Positions 60,612 to 64,000 of a stretch of 64,000 bases of DNA are shown here, piece by piece. The notes under the pieces are model-generated. The model was not told where the DNA came from and ran no database searches. It saw nothing but the letters and a program-made list of their open reading frames with translations. This stretch comes from Nocardia blacklockiae. Its GTDB lineage: Bacteria > Actinomycetota > Actinomycetes > Mycobacteriales > Mycobacteriaceae. The DNA lies in contig NZ_JADLRJ010000001.1 in NCBI RefSeq assembly GCF_015477355.1, positions 1,240,001 through 1,304,000 on the forward strand, given 5' to 3'. The position numbers and the translations under genes were made by a program. Every line of letters starts with the position of its first letter. Position 1 is the stretch's first letter.

Positions 60612-62133
60612 GGTGTTCCGATCGACTGGCGGGTTGTGGGTGCGGGGACGCGGGCCGGCGGGCGGGTCGTCCGGTGATCCGGTCGGCGGCCAGTCGGCCG
60701 GAGAGCAGCACGGGCGGGATGCCGACGCCCGGGACGGTGCTGCCGCCGGCGAGCACGGCGTTGTCCAGGCCGCGAATCATGTTGGCGGGCCGGAACGGAC
60801 CCGTCTGCGCGAAGGTGTGCGCCAGCGCGAACGGGCTGCCGGCCAGCATGCCCCGGCGAGCCCAGTCGGCCGGGGTGGTCACCCGCAGCACCTCGACGTC
60901 GCGCAGCGGGGCCGGTAGCCGCTCCTGCACCGCGGCGAGCATCTCCTGGGCGTAGGCGGGGCCGTAGCGGTCCCAATTGATCGGCCCGCGAACGAGATTG
61001 GGGACCGGCGCGAGCACGTACAGCTGGTCGCGGCCGGGCGGCGCGAGCGTCGGGTCGCTCGCGGTGGGCCGGGTCACCAGCAGCGACGGGTCGCTCATCA
61101 CGCGGCCGTCGGTGATGATGTCGCGGAACGCCTCGTCCCAGGCGCGGCCGAACAGCAGCGAATGGTGTGCCATCTCCGGGGCGGGCGCACAGCCGAGATG
61201 CACGACGACCGCCGAGGGCGCGGCGACCGGGCGCAGCGGGCGGCGGGACCGATGTCCCAGCAGCGCATAGGTTTCCGCCAGCTCCGTGGTGCACACGAGC
61301 GCGTCGCACGGAACCCGGTCGCCCGCGGCGGTGACGACGGCGCGCACCCGGGATCCGCTGCGCTCCACCGCTGTGACGGTGGTGTCGTACCGGATGTCGA
61401 CCCCGGCGTCGGTGGCCGCGGCGGCGAGGGCGTCGGGCAGCGCGCGCATGCCGCCGCGCGGGTGCCAGACGCCGCCGATGGTGTCCATGTAGGCGATCAC
61501 GGCGTAGGCGGCCAGCGCGCGGGCGGGCGCGACCCCGGCGTAGAGGGACTGAAAGGTGAAGACGCGCCGCAGATCCGGGTCCGACAGGTGCGTGGCGACC
61601 GCGCGGTCCCAGCGGCGGAAGCCGCCGAGGGCGGCGAGCCGGGCCAGCGCCGGGGTCAGCAGCGACAGGGGCGAGTCGAAGTCGGCGGCGATGAATTCGT
61701 CGAACTCGGCGCGGTACAGCCGGGTCAGCCAGGCCCGCAGCCGGCGGTAGCCGTCCGCCTGCCCGGCGCCGGCGAACGCGGTGATCGCGGCGGCCATCCG
61801 CTCGGTGTCGGAATGGACCTCGAGCTGCCGTCCGTCGGCGTAGTGCGCGCGGTAGGCGGGCTCGATCGGGACGAGCGGCAGCCGGTCGCCCATGCTCGCG
61901 CCGACCGCGGCGAACACCTCCTCGACCAGGTGCGGCATGGTCAGCACGGTCGGGCCGGTGTCGAGCCGATAGCCGCGGACGTCGGCCCGCCCGGCGCGGC
62001 CGCCGGGCACCGGCTCGCGTTCCAGCACGGTGACCGCGCGCCCGCGGCCCGCCAGGTGCAGGGCCGCCGACAGACCGGCCAGCCCGGCACCGAGGACGAC
62101 GACGTGGTCGCTCGGACCGGTGATCGTGCGCAT
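60601..62133 (-). CDS. crtI: Phytoene desaturase
   Basis: This 510-residue FAD-dependent desaturase takes phytoene to lycopene (or to a partly desaturated product). The N-terminal FAD motif is VVVLGAGLAGLSAALHLAGR with VPGGRAG. TGPTVLTMPHLVEEVF and the C-terminal signature AGGSTVPGVGIPPVLLSGRL are typical of bacterial CrtI. The start follows GGAAGGAGC, 12 bases after the crtE stop. It overlaps crtB by 11 bp. Confidence 0.95.
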   Translation of the reverse strand: MRTITGPSDHVVVLGAGLAGLSAALHLAGRGRAVTVLEREPVPGGRAGRADVRGYRLDTGPTVLTMPHLVEEVFAAVGASMGDRLPLVPIEPAYRAHYADGRQLEVHSDTERMAAAITAFAGAGQADGYRRLRAWLTRLYRAEFDEFIAADFDSPLSLLTPALARLAALGGFRRWDRAVATHLSDPDLRRVFTFQSLYAGVAPARALAAYAVIAYMDTIGGVWHPRGGMRALPDALAAAATDAGVDIRYDTTVTAVERSGSRVRAVVTAAGDRVPCDALVCTTELAETYALLGHRSRRPLRPVAAPSAVVVHLGCAPAPEMAHHSLLFGRAWDEAFRDIITDGRVMSDPSLLVTRPTASDPTLAPPGRDQLYVLAPVPNLVRGPINWDRYGPAYAQEMLAAVQERLPAPLRDVEVLRVTTPADWARRGMLAGSPFALAHTFAQTGPFRPANMIRGLDNAVLAGGSTVPGVGIPPVLLSGRLAADRITGRPARRPASPHPQPASRSEHHVA

Positions 62134-62145
62134 GACGCTCCTTCC

Positions 62146-63261
62146 TCACACCTGGCGCGCGGCGCAGCTCAGCGCCAGGCCGTCGAGCAGATCGCGGACC
62201 GCGGCGGGCAGCGCGGCGGTCGCGGCGCGGGCCTCGGCGAGGCGGTCGCCGATCATGGCCTCGATCCGGCGCGGCGCACCGGTCGCGGCGATCAGCGTGC
62301 GCAGGCGCGCGGCGGCGGCCTCGTCCACGGCCGGCGCGGCCAGCAATGCGCTCAGTTCGCGGCGTTCGGCGGGCCCGGCGAGTTGCGTGGCCGTGACGAC
62401 GACGGTGGTCGCCTTGTGCTGGGCCAGGTCGCCGTCGGCGGGTTTGCCGGTGGCCTCGGTGCCGAACACGCCCAGCAGGTCGTCGCGGAGCTGGAAGGCC
62501 TCCCCCACCACGCGTCCGTATCGGTCCAGCGCGGACAGCGTGGACTCGTCGCAACCGGCCATGGCCGCGCCGAGTTCGAGCGGGCGGCGCACGGTGTAGT
62601 TGCCCGACTTGGCGCGGGCCACCGCCAGCACCTGGTCCAGGGCGGGTTCGGCGCGGGCGTCGTTCAACAGGTCGGCGAACTGCCCGAGGGCCAGTTCGAC
62701 CCGCATCGCGTCGTAGCGGGGCCACATCCGGTGCAGGCGTTCCGCGCCGATTCCGCTGTCGCGCAGCATCGCATCGGCCCAGACCAGGCAGATGTCGGCG
62801 AGCAGGACGGCCGCCGATTCGCCGAAACGCGCGGCGTCGCCGGGGAGGTCGAGATCCCCGTGCTGCCCGGCGAAGTCGACGTGGCCGGCGGGTGCGGCGC
62901 GGCGGAAAGTCGCCTCGTCCATCACGTCGTCCTGGAGCAGGGCGAAGGCGTGCACCAGTTCCAGCGCCGCGGCGGCCCGCAGCGCCGCGGCGTCCGGGGG
63001 CGCGCCGCACAGCCAGCCGACGTACATGAACGTCGAGCGCAGGCATTTCCCGCCCGTCACGTAGCGGCGGGCGATGTCGTCGAGCGCGACCCCGCGCACG
63101 ACGCCGAGGCGGTGCGCGCGCAGGAAGACGTCGAGTTCGCCGAGCACCCCGGCCCGTGTCTCGGCCTGCCAGCGGGCGACGTCCGTCGCGCGGCCGGGGT
63201 GATCGCCGAGAGCCGCTGCGCCGCAACGTGTTCGGATGGATTCGTCGGCGGCGGTGCTCAT
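62146..63261 (-). CDS. crtE: Geranylgeranyl diphosphate synthase
   Basis: This 371-residue trans-prenyltransferase has GGKCLRS (substrate-binding), the first Asp-rich motif LLQDDVMDEATFRR (about residues 112-125) and the second AFQLRDDLLGVFG (about 235-247). Residues before the first motif are suitable for C20 chain length. It supplies GGPP to CrtB and is the first gene of the operon. The ATG at 63261 is preferred to the GTG at 63267 because GGGGAG lies five bases before it. The promoter should lie in the 192-bp gap upstream. Confidence 0.93.
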   Translation of the reverse strand: MSTAADESIRTRCGAAALGDHPGRATDVARWQAETRAGVLGELDVFLRAHRLGVVRGVALDDIARRYVTGGKCLRSTFMYVGWLCGAPPDAAALRAAAALELVHAFALLQDDVMDEATFRRAAPAGHVDFAGQHGDLDLPGDAARFGESAAVLLADICLVWADAMLRDSGIGAERLHRMWPRYDAMRVELALGQFADLLNDARAEPALDQVLAVARAKSGNYTVRRPLELGAAMAGCDESTLSALDRYGRVVGEAFQLRDDLLGVFGTEATGKPADGDLAQHKATTVVVTATQLAGPAERRELSALLAAPAVDEAAAARLRTLIAATGAPRRIEAMIGDRLAEARAATAALPAAVRDLLDGLALSCAARQV

Positions 63262-63419
63262 CGGCACTCCCCGCCTCGGCGCAGCGGACGCGGCCGCGAG
63301 AACTCGGCTTCCGGTCGCGCTTTAGGAAGCGCGCGAGCGGGTATCGCGCTGACGGCCAGTGGACAACGGCTCATGCGGGCGACCCTTCCTCGGCGACTTT
63401 CCCCGAGGCTACCGCAAAC

Positions 63420-63437
63420 GATGCACAAATGATGCAC
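63420..63437. promoter_or_regulatory. Direct repeats upstream of the crt operon
   Basis: Two copies of GATGCAC (63420-63426 and 63431-63437) start 11 bp apart, one helical turn. They lie about 160 bp before crtE and 17 bp after the end of the esterase gene. They may bind a light- or stress-responsive regulator of carotenoid synthesis. No regulator gene is in the window. Confidence 0.4.
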
Positions 63438-63453
63438 CGACGGGGTCGTCGAG

Positions 63454-64000
63454 TTACCAGTACTCGTGGCGCTTCCCGTCGGTGTCGGCGAGGAAGACGA
63501 CGGCGTCGACGCCGGACAGGGCGGCCGGGGTGAGCGGGATGTGGCCCCGGACGATCGGTTCTCCCGCCGCCAGTCCCGGTGGGAGCGCGGCGCGCAGGGC
63601 CGGTGCCGGGAAGAGGGTGCGGCGGGTGGTCGCCTCGGCCAAGGCGTGCTGGAGTGTGCCCGGCTCGCTGACCGGGGCGGCGTCGGCGACGACGACGAGG
63701 TAGCGGCCGTCGAGGGCCGGGGCGACGAGCGCGCCGGCGCTGCACCAGTGCGCGTCCTCCGGGCCGACCCACATGGTGGACGGCTCGAGCTGGAGGTGCA
63801 CATTGTGCGCGAAGACCAGGCTCGGGCCGCGATCGCGCTCCTCGGCGCGAATCGCGAGGAGGTTGTCGGCCATCATCTCCGAACGCAGGCTCAGCAGCGT
63901 CGCGATGCGGTCGGGCGCTGGGCGGGCCATGGCCGCGTGGTAGCGCAGCAAACTCTGCGCGGTGCGCGCGTGGGCGGCCGCGCGGTCGTATCCGGACGGG
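63454..64000 (-). CDS. Erythromycin esterase-family protein (3' part)
   Basis: This is the C-terminal 181 residues of a longer protein; the frame stays open to the right edge of the window. RSEMMADNLLAIRAEERDRG followed by LVFAHNVHLQ matches the erythromycin esterase/succinoglycan-biosynthesis-like family, in which AHNxH carries a catalytic or metal-binding His. The family includes macrolide lactone hydrolases but most members are uncharacterised, so resistance should not be assumed. The start codon lies outside the window. Confidence 0.75.
   Translation of the reverse strand, partial: PSGYDRAAAHARTAQSLLRYHAAMARPAPDRIATLLSLRSEMMADNLLAIRAEERDRGPSLVFAHNVHLQLEPSTMWVGPEDAHWCSAGALVAPALDGRYLVVVADAAPVSEPGTLQHALAEATTRRTLFPAPALRAALPPGLAAGEPIVRGHIPLTPAALSGVDAVVFLADTDGKRHEYW

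Noticed and set aside
62146-64000. Macrolide-resistance island formed by the esterase-like gene and the ABC-F genes
   Set aside because: The genes are far apart, on different transcripts and not flanked by mobile elements. The esterase family is broad, so a resistance island is not supported.

Overview
The window is high-GC actinobacterial DNA, most likely from Nocardia or a close relative in the Mycobacteriales. The evidence is the order Rv1476-like gene / acn / acnR with an Rv1473-like ABC-F gene nearby, frequent GTG starts, a SigK-type ECF sigma factor and a carotenoid cluster typical of these bacteria. No tRNA, rRNA, CRISPR array, insertion sequence or prophage was recognised.

Region 1 (1-16 kb) is a mixed region. 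It starts with the aconitase locus, where an exact match to the published AcnR operator lies upstream of acn and acnR lies downstream. Next come a secreted protein with five 12-residue repeats, a thioesterase, and a two-gene unit that looks like a graspetide (omega-ester peptide) pathway: a 158-residue putative precursor followed by an MvdD-type ATP-grasp ligase. MarR/cupin genes with a clear operator, a DHFR-like protein behind a Crp/GlxR-type site, an ABC-F protein, an SDR, a lycopene cyclase (the missing step of the carotenoid cluster 45 kb away) and a PP2C phosphatase follow. The region ends with a SigK-type sigma factor and two stand-alone zinc anti-sigma domains encoded tail to tail.

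Region 2 (16-39 kb) is one gene for a 7665-residue non-ribosomal peptide synthetase read on the minus strand. It has seven C-A-T modules and a terminal thioesterase. The first C domain resembles EntF/DhbF starter domains, and the first A domain has a near-perfect threonine code. There are no epimerase or methyltransferase domains. Modules 4 and 5 share an identical 305-bp segment with codon use unlike the rest of the gene, the mark of recent gene conversion or import. A strong hairpin sits at the stop codon.

Region 3 (39.5-57 kb) holds a TetR / Rieske oxygenase / reductase unit, a second ABC-F gene behind a short leaderless upstream ORF, and an operon of an extra SecY, a LuxR-type response regulator that unexpectedly carries an export signal, and an exported hydrolase. 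Hemerythrin, HAD and GDSL genes follow. Then comes an AraC / MFS / ATP-grasp cassette, reminiscent of dipeptide antibiotic loci, with two 15-bp operator-like repeats 21 bp apart.

Region 4 (57-63.3 kb) is a tightly coupled minus-strand carotenoid operon, crtE-crtI-crtB-crtU-Rieske. With the distant lycopene cyclase it could make an aromatic carotenoid such as isorenieratene. The window ends inside an erythromycin-esterase-family gene.
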